A DNA stretch of 64,000 bases from Cynocephalus volans (lineage: Eukaryota > Chordata > Mammalia > Dermoptera > Cynocephalidae), in NCBI RefSeq assembly GCF_027409185.1, contig NC_084462.1, forward strand, positions 186,956,071-187,020,070. Reading direction: 5' to 3'. The notes beneath the pieces were generated by a model. It had not been told where the DNA came from and did not search any database. It worked only from the letters and a program-made list of their open reading frames with translations. Positions 10,501 to 21,359 of the stretch are shown one piece after another (position 1 is the first letter of the stretch; every line of letters begins with the position of its first letter). The translations under genes were made by a program, and so were the position numbers.

Positions 10501-12470
10501 TCTGGGCTTCTGTTGGGACAGTCACTTCCAATTCGCTGCAGTAGCTTTTGAAAGGAGAGACTCTCTCCTGTAGCTGTGTTCTCCAGCATCAGTCCTTAGG
10601 TTTGGTTCTGGGTGAGCACATTAGTGTGTCTTTGTGAGATTTTTCTGACTGTATTCAATGTTGGAGTTGGCTGTGGGTGCTTCTGTGACCGAAGTACTGG
10701 GCAGCTCGGCAGCTCCTTGCTGGCATAGGCAACGCTGGCCTGTGTCACTGGTGTCATGGACAAGATCTTGAGCTCTTGAGAGAAGCCCTGGGGCACTCTG
10801 AGCCTCCTCAGCTAGACTGCATGGCCCTGAATGGACTTGCCTGAGTTCTGGCTACAATTCCATACCCTTGATAGAGGTGCTAGGGTGCTCTGCAGCTCCT
10901 CAGTTTAAATGGGCATCACTGAGCATGATAGCTGGAGCTACAGCCGGGATTATGGACCTTGAGGGGGATAATGAGGTTCTCAGCAGCTTCTAACCTTACC
11001 TGGGCAACTCTGTGTAGGGTTACTGGAATTTGGGCTGAGCTCTGCATGCCCAGCAGAGGTGCTGGGTGCTTTGCAGATCCCCAGCTGGAGATGGGGATGC
11101 TAGGTGGGGTCACTGAGACTGCCACCAGGATCTTGAACTCCCAAGAGATATGTGAGATGCTGTGCAGCTTCTCGGGTAAAGTTGAGAACACTGGGCAAAT
11201 TTTCTGTGCCCCCAAGAGAGATGTGGGGGTTCTCTGTAGCTACTCAGTTAAAGCTGGCCAATGTGGGCAAGGCCCCTAGGGTCATGAGCAGGATATGGTC
11301 CCCTCAAGAGAGATGCTGAAATGCTCTGCTGCTTCTCAGCTAGAATGGGCCAATCTAGGGAAGGTCACTAGGGTCGTGAGCAACACATTGCACACCCTAG
11401 AGAGATGCTAGGGTACTCTTAAGTTTCTCAGCTGGAGCAGGTCACTCTGAATCAGTTTGCTGGAGTCATGGCCAGGACCCTGCAACCCCAGGAAAGATGC
11501 TGGGTTGCTATGCAGCTCCTCGGCTGATGTGGGCCACTCTCGATAAAGTTGTGTGGGTTGTGGATGAGACTCTGAACCCAAAGAGAGACTCAAGGTATGA
11601 TATGCATCTCCACCGTTGGAGTGGGCCACTCTGGATGAGGCCATTGTCTTCATGGGTGGGCCCCTGCACTCCCAAGAGAAGTGCTGGTTTGCTCTCTACC
11701 TCCTCAGTGTAATGGGCCACACCACACAAGGTTGTTGGAGTGTGGATAGGCACTTGTGCCCCCAAGAAAAATGCTGGGTTTCCCTGCAGCTCCCCAGGTA
11801 GGGCAGGTGGCCCTGGGCAGGCTTCCCAGAGGCACCAGTGGGACTCTGTGTCCCTGGGGGAGGCATGCAAGCACTCCACGTTCTTCGAGATGGAGCAGGT
11901 AGCTGCGGGGTTATTGCTAGAGCCATAGCAGGACTCTGTCCCTGGGAGAGGTGCACAGGTGCTGCACTGAGGACAGCGGGGCCACCGGCAGTTGTAGAAG
12001 GCCCAAATTGGCTGGTTCTCTGGCTGAGGAAAGTGCACACACTGGCTCCCTCTGTCTTGGGGGCGGCCTTTGCCCTGCGCTGGACCATCTGTTCCCAGGA
12101 GTGCAGGGGGCTGTGTGGGCTTGAGTGCCAGAGTCACAGGATAATGAGGACACCTTCAGGCTGTGAAAATGCTGGGGCTGTTAAGCCCCAGAGCAAAATG
12201 CACTCAGGGGTTGGCTCTGATCCCAAAATGATGACATCCAGTGGCAGCCCAGAGCCCTGGGAATTTGGATTGCTCAGAGAGTGTTCTCTCTCTAGATTGA
12301 CGTAGTTGTGCAGGCTGCCAACATCTCCACATTCTGAGCTCATGGCCTGCAATGGGTCATGCAGCGTCCTTGAAACTTGAGTTGCTGGTGTCCATGGTAC
12401 AGCACAAGTAGAGACCTTGCAGGACTGCTCTTGTCTGTCTTTTCCCCACAGTAAAACGTCTCTCATGGCT
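10500..12470 (-). mobile_element. LINE-1 5' UTR, antisense, with tandem monomers
   Basis: The left part (TATTCAATGTTGGAGTTGGC near 10650) matches the antisense 5' UTR of the large L1 at 38.4-45.2 kb (same phrase near 43530). It continues rightward into a long tandem array (see separate entry) and ends near 12470 in TTTCCCCACAG...CTCATGGCTCC. No ORF1 is attached on its left, so this is a 5' UTR fragment separated from its body. A 209-codon open frame at 11508-12137 (minus) lies inside the tandem array and is not thought to be a gene. Confidence 0.65.
10687..12035 (-). repeat. ~91-bp tandem repeat, about 15 degenerate copies
   Basis: A motif of the type GAGAGATGCTGGGTTGCTCTGCAG followed by CTCCTCAGCTGGAG recurs near 10687, 10782, 10871, 10961, 11050, 11143, 11213, 11306, 11399, 11492, 11581, 11674, 11764, 11856 and 11944. 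Spacings are mostly 88-95 bp, with one short unit of 70. Copies are diverged by substitutions and small indels. The arrangement is like the monomer arrays known from mouse L1 promoters. Confidence 0.85.
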
Positions 12471-12474
12471 CCAA

Positions 12475-13960
12475 GCTTATCTTGGTCAGGCCTTTCTTTT
12501 TTGTACTTATTTTGGACCTAATTTGTTGTTTTCTTCTAGTTTCATAATGTGAAAGTTGAGATAATTGATTTTAAATTTTTTCTAATATATGAATTCATTG
12601 TTGTAGTTTTTGTAAGCACTGCTTTTGCCAAATTTACAAAATTTGATCAGCTGTGTTTTTGTCTTCACTAAGAATAAACTATTTTTTATAGGTTATTTTT
12701 TGAGATTACTTCCTTGACCCATGAGTTACTTAGAAGAGTTTTAATTTTTAAGCATTCTGGCTTTTCCTGCTCTCTTTCTGTTATTGATATTAGGCTTAAT
12801 TATAATGTGCACTGAGAGAAGACGTTGTACAGCTTTAATACTTTCAGATTTGTTAGGACGTGTCCCATTGACATGATGATTTCCATTCCTTTGGACATAT
12901 ACCCAGCAGTGGAATTGCTGGATCATATGGTAATTCTAACTGTACTTGTTTGAGGAACTTTTATACTGTTTTCCATAAGTGGCTGTGCTAATTTATAGTC
13001 CTACCAACAGTATAGAAGAATTCCCCTTTTCCCACATCCTTGCCAGCATTTGTTATTCTCCATCTTTTTAATAATGGCCAGTCTAACGGGTGGGATGATA
13101 TCTCCATGTGTTTTCCATTTCCATTTCCCTGATGACCAGTGACGCTGAGCATTTTTTCATGTACCTGTTGGACATTGCATGTTTTCCTTTGAAAAATGTC
13201 TATTCATCTCTTTTGCCCAATTTTTAATGGGATTATTTAGTTTTTTACTGTTTAGTTGTTTGAATTCTTTGTATGCTCTGGATATCAATCTCTTGTTGGA
13301 TGTATAGTTTACAAATATTTTCTCTCATTCCATAAGTTGTCTTTCTGCTCTGTTGATTGTTTTCTTTGCTGTACAGAAGCTTTTTATTTTGACATAATCC
13401 CATTTGTTTACTTTTCCTTTTGTTGCTTTTGCTTTTGGGGTTTTGTTCATAAATTCTTTGTCCAGTCCTGCTTCCTGGAGTGTTTCCCCTATGTTTTTCT
13501 TTAGTAATTTTATGGCTTCTGATCTTACATTTAAGCCTTTAATCCATTTTCAGTTGGTTTTGGTATGTGGTGAGAGGCACAGCTTCAGATGCGTTCTTCT
13601 GCATATGGATGTCCAATTTTCCCAGCACCATGAGGCAGTCTTTTCCCCAATGTATGTTCTTGTTGCCTTTGTCAAAGATCTGCTTGGCTGTAAGTATGTG
13701 AGTTAATTCCCGGGTTTTCTATTCTGTTCCACTGATCCGAGTGTCTGTTTTACACGCCAGAAGGTCTTCGTTCTTATTGCATATATTTGCCCATCTTTAC
13801 ATTTTCACCTTTTTATATATTTACATTTAAAGTGGTTTTATTTTAAATATCATATAGATGGGTCCTTCTTTCTTATCCAATATGACACTCTCTGTTTTTT
13901 CATTGCTGATTTCAGAACATTTCTGACACTGTTGATGTCTATGAGGTTGAAGACAGCCTT
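12475..13960 (-). mobile_element. LINE-1, antisense, two joined pieces
   Basis: 12475-12865 is antisense endonuclease-region sequence (TTACTTCCTTGACCCATGAG, CTGTTATTGATATTAGGC). 12870-13790 restarts at the ORF2 C-terminus/3' end (CATTCCTTTGGACATATACC, GTGATGAC...TTTTTTCATG) and runs back into reverse transcriptase. 13800-13960 again has the ORF2 N-terminus antisense, whose minus translation contains SYWIRKKDPSI. The jumps show deletions or nested insertions. All frames are broken. Confidence 0.85.
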
Positions 13961-14195
13961 AAAAGGGGGCGCAGATGCTAGCCATGAAGAAGGTGGCCAC
14001 CCGAGCTGCTGACTGTTAGGTGGGGAGCCCACCACCATTGGGGCCACTGCTCCATGGGGAAGACAAGGATGAGGTTGACACCCAGGAGGAAAGTGACCCC
14101 TGAGCAGACCGTGAGCTGGAGAGGAGAAAGCCCAGATTCAGATGTGCCATCATATAATGATCCAATCAGAATAGTTAGCATACCTATCACCTAAT
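13960..14195 (-). other. Unidentified GC-rich block between L1 copies
   Basis: Not L1. The minus strand is open for 70 codons (14190-13978) and includes LQLTVCSGVTFLLGVNLILV, a hydrophobic stretch that could be a membrane segment, followed by a Trp-rich piece. It has no start context or splice sites I can support. It may be a fragment of a processed pseudogene or a transduced flank; function unknown. Confidence 0.3.
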
Positions 14196-16735
14196 TATTA
14201 ATCATTTATTTGTGGTTATACCATTCTAGATCCTTTTTTTTAGCTATCTTGAAATATAGAGTATTAACAGCAATTGTCACCTGAGGACACCAGAACATAT
14301 TGGAGTACAATATGATATTTGGGTGCATTCATGCTGTGTGCAAGGGTCATATCAGGGTACTTAGTATATCCGTCACCTCAAACATTTGTCGCTTTGTGTT
14401 GGGAACATACAACATCATCTCGACCAGCTGCCCAAAGTTGCCCAGTATTTTATTGTTGACTACAGTCCCCCCATATTAGCATAGAGCACTAGATCCCATG
14501 CTTCCTACCTCTCTAACATTTTGTATCCCCTGAACAACCTCTCCCCTTTCCCCTCCCCCCCACCGGTGTCTAGTACCCACTATTCTCTCTACTACTATGA
14601 GATCAACTTTTTTAGCTTCCACATATGAGTGAGGACATGCAGTTTTTCTCTGTATGTGCCTGGCTTATTTTATGTAACATAATTTTCTCCAAGTTCATTC
14701 ATGTTGCTGCAAATGCAGAATTTCATCATTTTTTTATGGCTGAGTACTATTCCATTGTGTGTATATATACATATGCACACCACATTTTCTTTATCCAATC
14801 ATCCATTGATGTAAATTGGTTCCAACTCTTGTCTATTGTGAATAAAGCCAAAATAAACACGGAAGCGTAGGTGTCCATTCAACCTGTTGATTTCTATTGT
14901 TTGTGTATATACCTAGTCATGGGATTGCTGGGTCATATGGCAGCGTATCTGATTTGTTTTTTTAGAAAAATCTCCATGCTGCTTTCTATAGTGACTGCAG
15001 TATTTATATTTCCACCAACAATGTATAAGGGCTCTCCTTTCTACGCATACTTACCAGAATTTTTATTTTATTTTATTTTATTTTATAATAGCCATTCTAA
15101 CTGGGATGAGATGATATCCCCTTGTGGTTTTTATTTGCATTTGTCTGATGATTAGTGATGTTGAGCATTTTGTTTTATACCTGTTGGCCATTTTTATGTT
15201 TTTTTTTTAAATGTCTATTCATCTCACTTACCCAATTTTTAGTAAGATTTTTTTTTAACTGTTGAGTTGTTTGAGTTCTTTGCATGTTATGGATATTAAT
15301 CCTTGTCAGATTCATAGTTTACAAATATTTTTGTCCATTCAATAGGTTGTCTTTTTGCTTTGTGATTGTTTCCTTCACTGTGCAGAAGCTTTTTAGTGTG
15401 ATATAGTCCCATTTTTTAATTGTTGCTTTGGGTGCCTATTCAAATGTACTACTCCTGAAATCTTTGCCCAGTCCTATGTCCTGAAGTGTTTCCCCTATGC
15501 TTCCTTCTAGAAGTTCTATATTTTGGGGTCTTACATTTAAGTCTTTAATTCATGTTGAGTTGATTTTGGTACGAGATGAGATATAGGGGTCTAGTTTTAT
15601 TCTTCTGCATATGGATCTCCAGTTTTCCTAGCACAATTTTTTGAAGTGACTTTTGGCTTTTTTGTTGAGTCTTTAGGTTTCTCTTAATTCAGAATCATGT
15701 AATATGCAAACAGGGACAACTTGACTTCCTGCTTTCCAATTGGAATGCCCTTCATTTCTTTCTCTTGCCAAATTGCTCTGGCTAGAGCTCCCAGAACTCT
15801 GTTGAATAGAAGTGGTGAGATTGGACATTCCTGTCAGTTTTCCCCAGATCAATATAATGTTAGCTGTGTGTTTGTCATGTGTAGTCATTACTGTATTAAG
15901 ATAGTTTCCTTCTATGCCTAATTGGTTGAGGGCTTTTATTATGAAGTGATGTTGAATTTTACCAAATGCTTTTTTCTGCATCTATCAAGATGATTTTTTG
16001 TTAATAATTCTGTAGAGGTGATGTATTATGCTTATTGATTTGTGTATGTTGAACCATCTTTATGTCCCTGGGATGAATCCCACTTGATCATGTTGTATAA
16101 TCTTTTTGATGTGCTGCTATATTTACTTTGCTAGTATTTTATTGAGGATTTTTGCATTTAGATTAATTAGGGATATTGGCCTGTAGTTTTCTATTTTTGC
16201 TTGTGTGTCCTTTCTCATCTTGGTATCAGGGTTCTGTTCACTTCAATTTTTTAAAATAGATTAAGAAGTATTGATATTAGTTCTTTAAATGCTTGGTAGA
16301 ATTCAGCAGTAAAGCCTTCTAGTGCTGGGTTTTCCTTAGTTGGGACACAATTTATTACTGATTCAACTTTGTTACTTGCTATTGATCTATTTGGGTTTTC
16401 TAGTTGTTTTTGGTTTAGTTTTGGTAGGTAATTTGTGCCCAGGAATTAATCCATTTCCTGTAGGTTTTCAAATTTATTGGCATATAGATGTTCATAACAG
16501 TCTCTGATGATCCTTTGTATTTTGGTGGTATCAGTTGTAATGTCTCCTTTTACATTTCTGATTTTATTTATTTGGGTCTTTTTTCTCTCTTTTTTGTTAT
16601 TCTGGCTAATGGTTGGTTGCTATTATTTCATTATATAGGTTTTCAATATCTTTTTTTGTTTCCTCTCCTTCTGAAATGCCCATAATTCAAATTTTTGTTC
16701 ACTTAATAATATCCCATAGAATATGTGGCTCAATG
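14195..16735 (-). mobile_element. LINE-1, antisense, 3' UTR to ORF1 with internal loss
   Basis: Starts in antisense 3' UTR (CTTCCACATATGAGTGAGGA, TACTATTCCATTGTGTGTAT), passes through the ORF2 C-terminus, reverse transcriptase (about 15650-16400) and then jumps near 16600 to ORF1-like sequence (CTGAAATGCCCATAATTCAA). The endonuclease region is missing. A (TTTTA)5 microsatellite sits at about 15061-15085. Frames are interrupted throughout. Confidence 0.9.
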
Positions 16736-16739
16736 GCCA

Positions 16740-17065
16740 CAGCTCCTTTTCTGAGTAGCACAGGCTGGTGGGAGACTTTGGTTTGGGTCCCTTATCCCAC
16801 AATCCTGGCCAAGGCAGCCCCAGGGGACAAGCACAGCCCCCTTGGCACTGGGTCTGCCACTGGACATGTCCTGGCATTAAAGAGTCAGTCAAGCTGGGAC
16901 TTCCTCTAGCTACTGAGCCCTAAGAGAAGTGGGGGAAGAGTTGGGCTGAGGGTGTGTGATACCTGCCCCAGCACAGCCCCCACCTGGGGATAATAGATAT
17001 TGATCCTTGTCATGTCTGTGCTCCTGGGCACTAAGAGGAGTGTTATCTTTGAAAAATAAACTGAC
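16740..17065. other. No gene recognised
   Basis: Unique-looking GC-moderate sequence following the L1 end. Short open frames on both strands only. No repeat or exon recognised. Confidence 0.35.
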
Positions 17066-17069
17066 TGAA

Positions 17070-17310
17070 TGCATGCACACACATGAACACACACTAACAT
17101 AAATGCATCCATACACACAAATACACATTCATGTCATATGCACATGTGGGTATATGTGCACAGGTGCAAACACATATGCATACATGCACACAGACACCTG
17201 TACATGCCTATATGCATGCAAACATAAATGAATATATATACATATGCACCCGTACTTGCACACATACATGTGTACATGCACGCACACACGTGTATTTCCT
17301 CTAACATTGC
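17070..17310. repeat. Degenerate CA/ACATGC-rich microsatellite
   Basis: About 240 bp of interspersed CACACA, ATGCACACA, CATATGCA and ATACATGCA units without a fixed period. The minus-strand open frames here (Cys/Met/Val-rich) are products of the low-complexity sequence. A TG-strand tract of the same kind lies at 28.66-29.0 kb. Confidence 0.85.
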
Positions 17311-17566
17311 CTTCAGATTTTGGCATGACCTTTCTTTATTCTTCATCCAGGAATCGAGGAAGATCAGAAACACAGTAAGAAGGAAAGTGGGCTGAATTGG
17401 GAGAGTTTTGCTTGGTGAAGACAGGTGGGCTGGCTCGTTTGGAAGAGCTGCTCGGCCTGACTCTGAGGAGCCAGCAACAGGAATAAGGCTGCTCCTCACG
17501 GGCATGCTCAGGAGGGTTGTCAGCTGCCCAGGCCTTCCTGCAGGGACTGGGTTCTCTCTGGGTTCT

Positions 17567-17837
17567 CACTGTGCCTCTCAGCACAGTAATGCAGAGTGAG
17601 GGGCCAACACAGTCAGGAGTTCAAAAGCAGAGATCACTGGCCACTGACCTGGGGATCAATTCCATGCCACCCAATTGGACTGTGCAGTGGCTACTGTCCT
17701 CTGAACTCCATCCCTCTCTCTGGATGCCAGCAGGTGCAAGCTGGGCCTCCAGAAATAGAGCAGGTGAGGGTCTGTGAGGGCACAGCCTCATTTGCCCAAC
17801 CCAGGCTAGTCTCTCCAGCTTCAGAGAGGACAGGACA
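17567..17837 (-). pseudogene. IGHV pseudogene, V exon with frameshifts; heptamer kept, nonamer lost
   Basis: On the minus strand an acceptor CCCCAG (17843-17838) is followed by TGTCCTGTCC, as in the functional IGHV (GTGTCCTGTCC). Next come decayed FR1, then GGCAAATGAGGCTGTGCCCTC, CACAGACCCTCACCTGC (compare the functional CACAGACCCTGTCCCTCACC), an FR2-like block translating QLAPAGIQREGW, and an FR3 end GCATTACTGTGCTGAGAGG. A perfect heptamer CACAGTG (17573-17567) follows directly. In the place of the nonamer the flank runs GAACCCAGTCCCTGCAGG, where the functional gene has GCCCAG-ACACAAACC-CCCCTGCAGG, so the nonamer appears deleted. The exon is 264 bp (17574-17837) rather than about 310, with indels that shift frame. 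No leader exon is found; the intron region is interrupted by a SINE scrap at 17890 and an LTR-like repeat. Non-functional. Confidence 0.7.
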
Positions 17838-17889
17838 CTGGGGACAAGGACAGTCACCTGAGATATGTGCATTACAACCAGCTCAGGGT

Positions 17890-17928
17890 TGGGCCGGCCT
17901 GTGGCTCACTCGGGAGAGTGTGGTGCTG
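17890..17928 (+). mobile_element. 39-bp tailless SINE fragment with 16-bp target-site duplication
   Basis: TGGGCCGGCCTGTGGCTCAC... up to GTGGTGCTG is the first 39 bp of the tRNA-Ile-like SINE found intact-length at 48.4 and 58.9 kb. It is flanked by identical copies of ACAACCAGCTCAGGGT (17874-17889 and 17929-17944). It lacks the remainder of the SINE and any A-tail. The duplication shows retrotransposition, most likely of a 3'-truncated RNA. Confidence 0.75.
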
Positions 17929-17949
17929 ACAACCAGCTCAGGGTCACAG

Positions 17950-18452
17950 TTTCTGCTATTAACAAAAGATTATTCATGACACTTGGCAAAGCCAGGAAGA
18001 AATATTTTGTTCAATGAAGGGACTTTCACCGCAGGTATTGGAACGACTACCATGGGGTCTTGCAGCGGGTGAGAGAAATTGGGCTGAACTCCAAATACAC
18101 CAATGGCAAGTGGGGATTAATTGCAAGGAGCAGGGTGGAAGTCAGAGCATGGAATGTTACTAGAAGTAAACATCAAGGGTCAGGGGATTCTGGCCAAACC
18201 AACCTGATGGGATAATTACTGAGGACACACTAGGGTGATCAGATTTTATGCAGGGTGGAGGGACATGAGGAACCTGATCAGACACTAAGAGCGATGAGAT
18301 GCAGAGGGCGGAGGCTTCTAGATAAACTGACTGACCAGGATTCTTGCTAAACTTGGACAATGTGCAGATGAGCACAGAAGATCAAAAGGAAGGGCCTACT
18401 ATAATGAGAGCTCAGGGAACCTCAGCGGAGTTGGTCAAGGAGAGAATCTTCT
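17950..18452. mobile_element. Dispersed repeat copy A (LTR-like)
   Basis: Shares a colinear series of blocks with 37930-38378: GAGA(G)ATTGGGCT(G/C)AACTCCA, AGCAGGGTGG(A/G)AGTCAG, GTTACTA...AA(C)ATCA, GGGTGATCAGAT(A)TT, GGGGGCTTCT and GGTCAAG...GAATCTT. The two are old, dispersed members of one family, probably an ERVL/MaLR-type LTR, which I cannot name. Confidence 0.6.
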
Positions 18453-21060
18453 CTCTGCAGTCTGGGCACAGGCCCCATGCAGCTGCCCCTCACAGAGGGA
18501 CACATTTCCCTTTGCCCTCCTCAGAGCCCCCAGCCCACCAAGCTGTGACTGGGGCTGAGATTGTCCAGAAGCATCAATTAGGAGTCCCTGGAGAAGTGCC
18601 GCCTCTGGCGTGCACTTGGTGTGTGCAGAAGTGGCGGGTGTTGTCCCTGAGCGTCTCCAGGCCCTTCCTCTCCCATGGCCTGTGCATCTGTGTGAGACCA
18701 CTCCTCTTCCCTCAAGTGTCTAAGCAGAGGTTGTTCATTAAAGGGAGGGACCATGACCTGAAGCTGGAGGGAGCAGGCACAGGTACAGTGAGTTCATCGG
18801 GACCTCTGATCCAGAGCAAAGGGGCCCTCTCCCCAGAAGTTCCCCTCAGCCCTGCACCCCAGCCCTGCACCCATGAGAGGAAAGGAGGGAGGTCATGGGC
18901 ACCTGTGAGCAGAGCAGGGAGTGGGCCACCAGGGAAAGGGGGCACCTTTCCAGCCTGAGGGAGGCAAGATGAGTGGATTTGCAGGTGATGCCCCCGTTTC
19001 CTGTGGCCCTCTGGAGTGCAGCTCCTGGAAATGGCAAACTCTGGCAGCAGAGGAAGGCTAAGTTTTCTGGTTACTTTTCTGTCAACTTGTGGAGAAATAT
19101 GGTCAATGTTTACCTGAAGTTGGGCATGAAAAGAACCAGCTTAATTCCACCTGATACTTAGTCCCTGGGTGCCCCTATGGAGCAGCTGTGAAGACCCCAA
19201 GACCCATCGCAGAGAGCTGAATCAGCTTCTGTTCTGAAAAGGACACTAGGGACTCCCTTTGCTGCTGTGAGAGCCGACATCCCGAGAGCCATTTGGGGGG
19301 ATCCTGCTTCGCAGGCGTCCCCAGACCTCCACTTCCTGCTAATAGAGGCAGGAGGGGAGAGTGGGCCTCGACAAGGCCTGTTCTTTCAAAAGATGCAAAT
19401 ACAAAGTAAAAAGACAAAACAAATAAACATTCATTGGTCTGTGTTCCACCCATGAGAAAAAGGAGATTTTAGCCACAACAAATTGATTTTTTTCTAGGTC
19501 ACGGGAAAGATGTTTGCATGTTGTTAACATGTTCTGATGGAGTGAGGGTGATCTGCACCTTCCTGCGGGATTTCTTCTGGGAAGGTAGTGCTCAACCTCC
19601 TGGGCACAGGGCACAGGCAGGGGACGGGACTAGCTGTGCCAAGGCCGGAAGCCAGGGCCCTTGTGCTGGCCCAGTGAGCAGGGAAGGGTGGAGAACGCGC
19701 AAGTCCACGTGGACTGGGTGGGCTTTGCAGGGAGTGTGGAGGGATAAACACTGCAGGAAAGGAGGAGCTAAGACAGAGTCGGTGTTTGAAAATGCAATTT
19801 TGGCAGCCACTGTCCTGGGAAAGCCTGGGTGTGAGGTGTTCACTAGTGCTGAGCTGGAGTGAAGGGCAGGTCCTGGCAGAGAGATGACCTCAGGAAACTG
19901 AAACGGCGTGGAAAGGACCACGCAGGCGCCCATCGACGTCGTGAGGAGCCACAGGGCCAGTGTCCTGGAGGCCCACAACGGCAGACGCGAAGTCCTCCCC
20001 AAGGCAGGGAGCACCCCCAAGGCTGGAGCATCATCCGTGGGGTGGTGCCTGTGACAAGGCTGGGAGCATCTGGGAAGGGACCGAGCAAGACTCTCCGGAG
20101 CTGACAATGAGCAGCTGTGGGAGCGACAGCAGAGAGGAGAAGCCACTCTGGGGGAGGTGCGGATCCCTGTCCGCAGCAGGGTTTGGGTGATGGTTAGAAC
20201 TGGGACAGAGGGACTTGAGGCCATGTGGGACTCGGCCTCCTGGTGGCTGAGGACTGTGGCAGACACATTGGAAGGGACGGAGGAGGGGGTGCCAGGGGAG
20301 ACAGATGAGGCACTCAGGGGTCCTGAGCTTCTGAGGACGGCGGATGCCCGGCGAGCACATCGTGGAAGTCCCAGCACAGCAGGGGCTGTGAGGCCGAGGC
20401 TTTGGGGAGAGGACAGGAGGGCGTGCCGGGACTCAGAGGCCCTGGTCCCCGGGAGGTGCCTGGGCACAGGGGAGGCAGCCCCGTCACCTGTCCAGGCTGC
20501 CGGCCTCCTGGCTGTGCTCCTGTTGGTGGCCGGTAGGGGACACCCTGACAATAGGACCAGCCAGCACTGGACGCCCAGGCCAGTCGTAGGTTTGTCATCC
20601 CAGAGACGGAGGAGTCGTCGTCCCGAGGTGACAGCACACGCAGAGGAGGAAACGCTCAGCTTCCTGGCGGGCGGGCGGGGACCTGACCGGGCTCTGCCGT
20701 TTCGAGGCTGATGTCCGCCCCTCAGTGTAGGACACATGCACTGACTGGAGAGAAGCTGGACAGGTGCACACGTAACTGCGTGCGCCAGCTTAGCTAGAAA
20801 CCACGCTGCACAAGCAGACTCGGAACGGCCTGCACTTTGTCGCGGACGGACTCGCACCTCGGCTCTGTGTCTTCCTCAGTTCCAGTGGCAGGTGCCGCCG
20901 AGGGGGCCCGGAACGTTCAGTTGACCGACCTGCACTGGAGGGTCAGAGCTCGGGAAGCGATGGACCCAGGGCCACCACCACACCGTGCCTGGGTGACCAG
21001 GGAGTGTCACTGCGTCCTGTGAAAAGAGACTGCTTTTAAAACAACAATCACAAAACTTCC
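18453..21060. other. GC-rich region, no gene assigned
   Basis: Unique-looking, GC-rich and CpG-bearing especially at 19600-20950. It contains a 421-codon open frame on the minus strand (20857-19592) and shorter overlapping frames on the plus strand (for example 20157-20711). The minus frame is rich in Ser, Pro, Arg, Ala and Leu, has no domain, signal or splice context, and overlaps plus-strand frames, so it is not called a gene. A perfect plus-strand octamer ATGCAAAT occurs at about 19393-19400 but no V segment follows it. Confidence 0.4.
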
Positions 21061-21065
21061 TTGAA

Positions 21066-21175
21066 CTTTTTAAGTCAAGTAAACAGATATGATGGGGGTG
21101 GTGGAGAGGAACAGGTAAAGGGGCATGAAAATCAACTACAATGTATATTGAGAAGTAAAATAAAATTTTAAAAAA
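21066..21175 (+). mobile_element. LINE-1 3' end fragment, sense
   Basis: AAATCAACTACAATGTATAT then TGAGAAGTAAAATAAAATTT and an A-rich end is the sense version of the 3' UTR terminus seen antisense at 48570 (ATATACAATGTGGTTGATTA). A 5'-truncated insertion of about 110 bp. Confidence 0.7.
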
Positions 21176-21184
21176 GTAGATGCT

Positions 21185-21350
21185 CTAGTTCCCCCACCAT
21201 GCAATGCCCTGTGCCACCACAGGACTCTGCAGTCCCCACCAGGAGGATGGCCCTTATGAGATGCACCACCTCAACCTTGGACTTTCTAGCCTCCAAAATG
21301 TCAAGAAATAAATTTTGTTTCTTTATAAGTTAAAAGAATAAAAACAAAAA
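21185..21350 (+). mobile_element. MaLR (MLT1-like) LTR fragment, sense
   Basis: The segment ending ACCTTGGACTTTCTAGCCTC, CAAAATGTCAAGAAATAAAT and TTTCTTTATAAGTTA follows the 3' half of MLT1/MST-type LTRs (usual form ...CCTCCAGAACTGTGAG-AAATAAATTTCT...TTATAAATT). The AATAAA is the LTR polyadenylation signal. 5' half lost. Confidence 0.65.
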
Positions 21351-21359
21351 ACCACTAAC

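Noticed and set aside
11508-12137. 209-codon minus-strand frame and several overlapping frames
   Set aside because: They lie inside the ~91-bp monomer array; a period not divisible by three with indels, no domain, and overlapping frames on both strands indicate a repeat artefact.
17134-17505. 123-codon Cys/Met-rich minus frame
   Set aside because: Most of it is translated microsatellite; not a protein-like composition.
19393-19400. Plus-strand octamer ATGCAAAT as a promoter of a V gene on the opposite strand
   Set aside because: No leader, V exon or RSS follows within several hundred bases.
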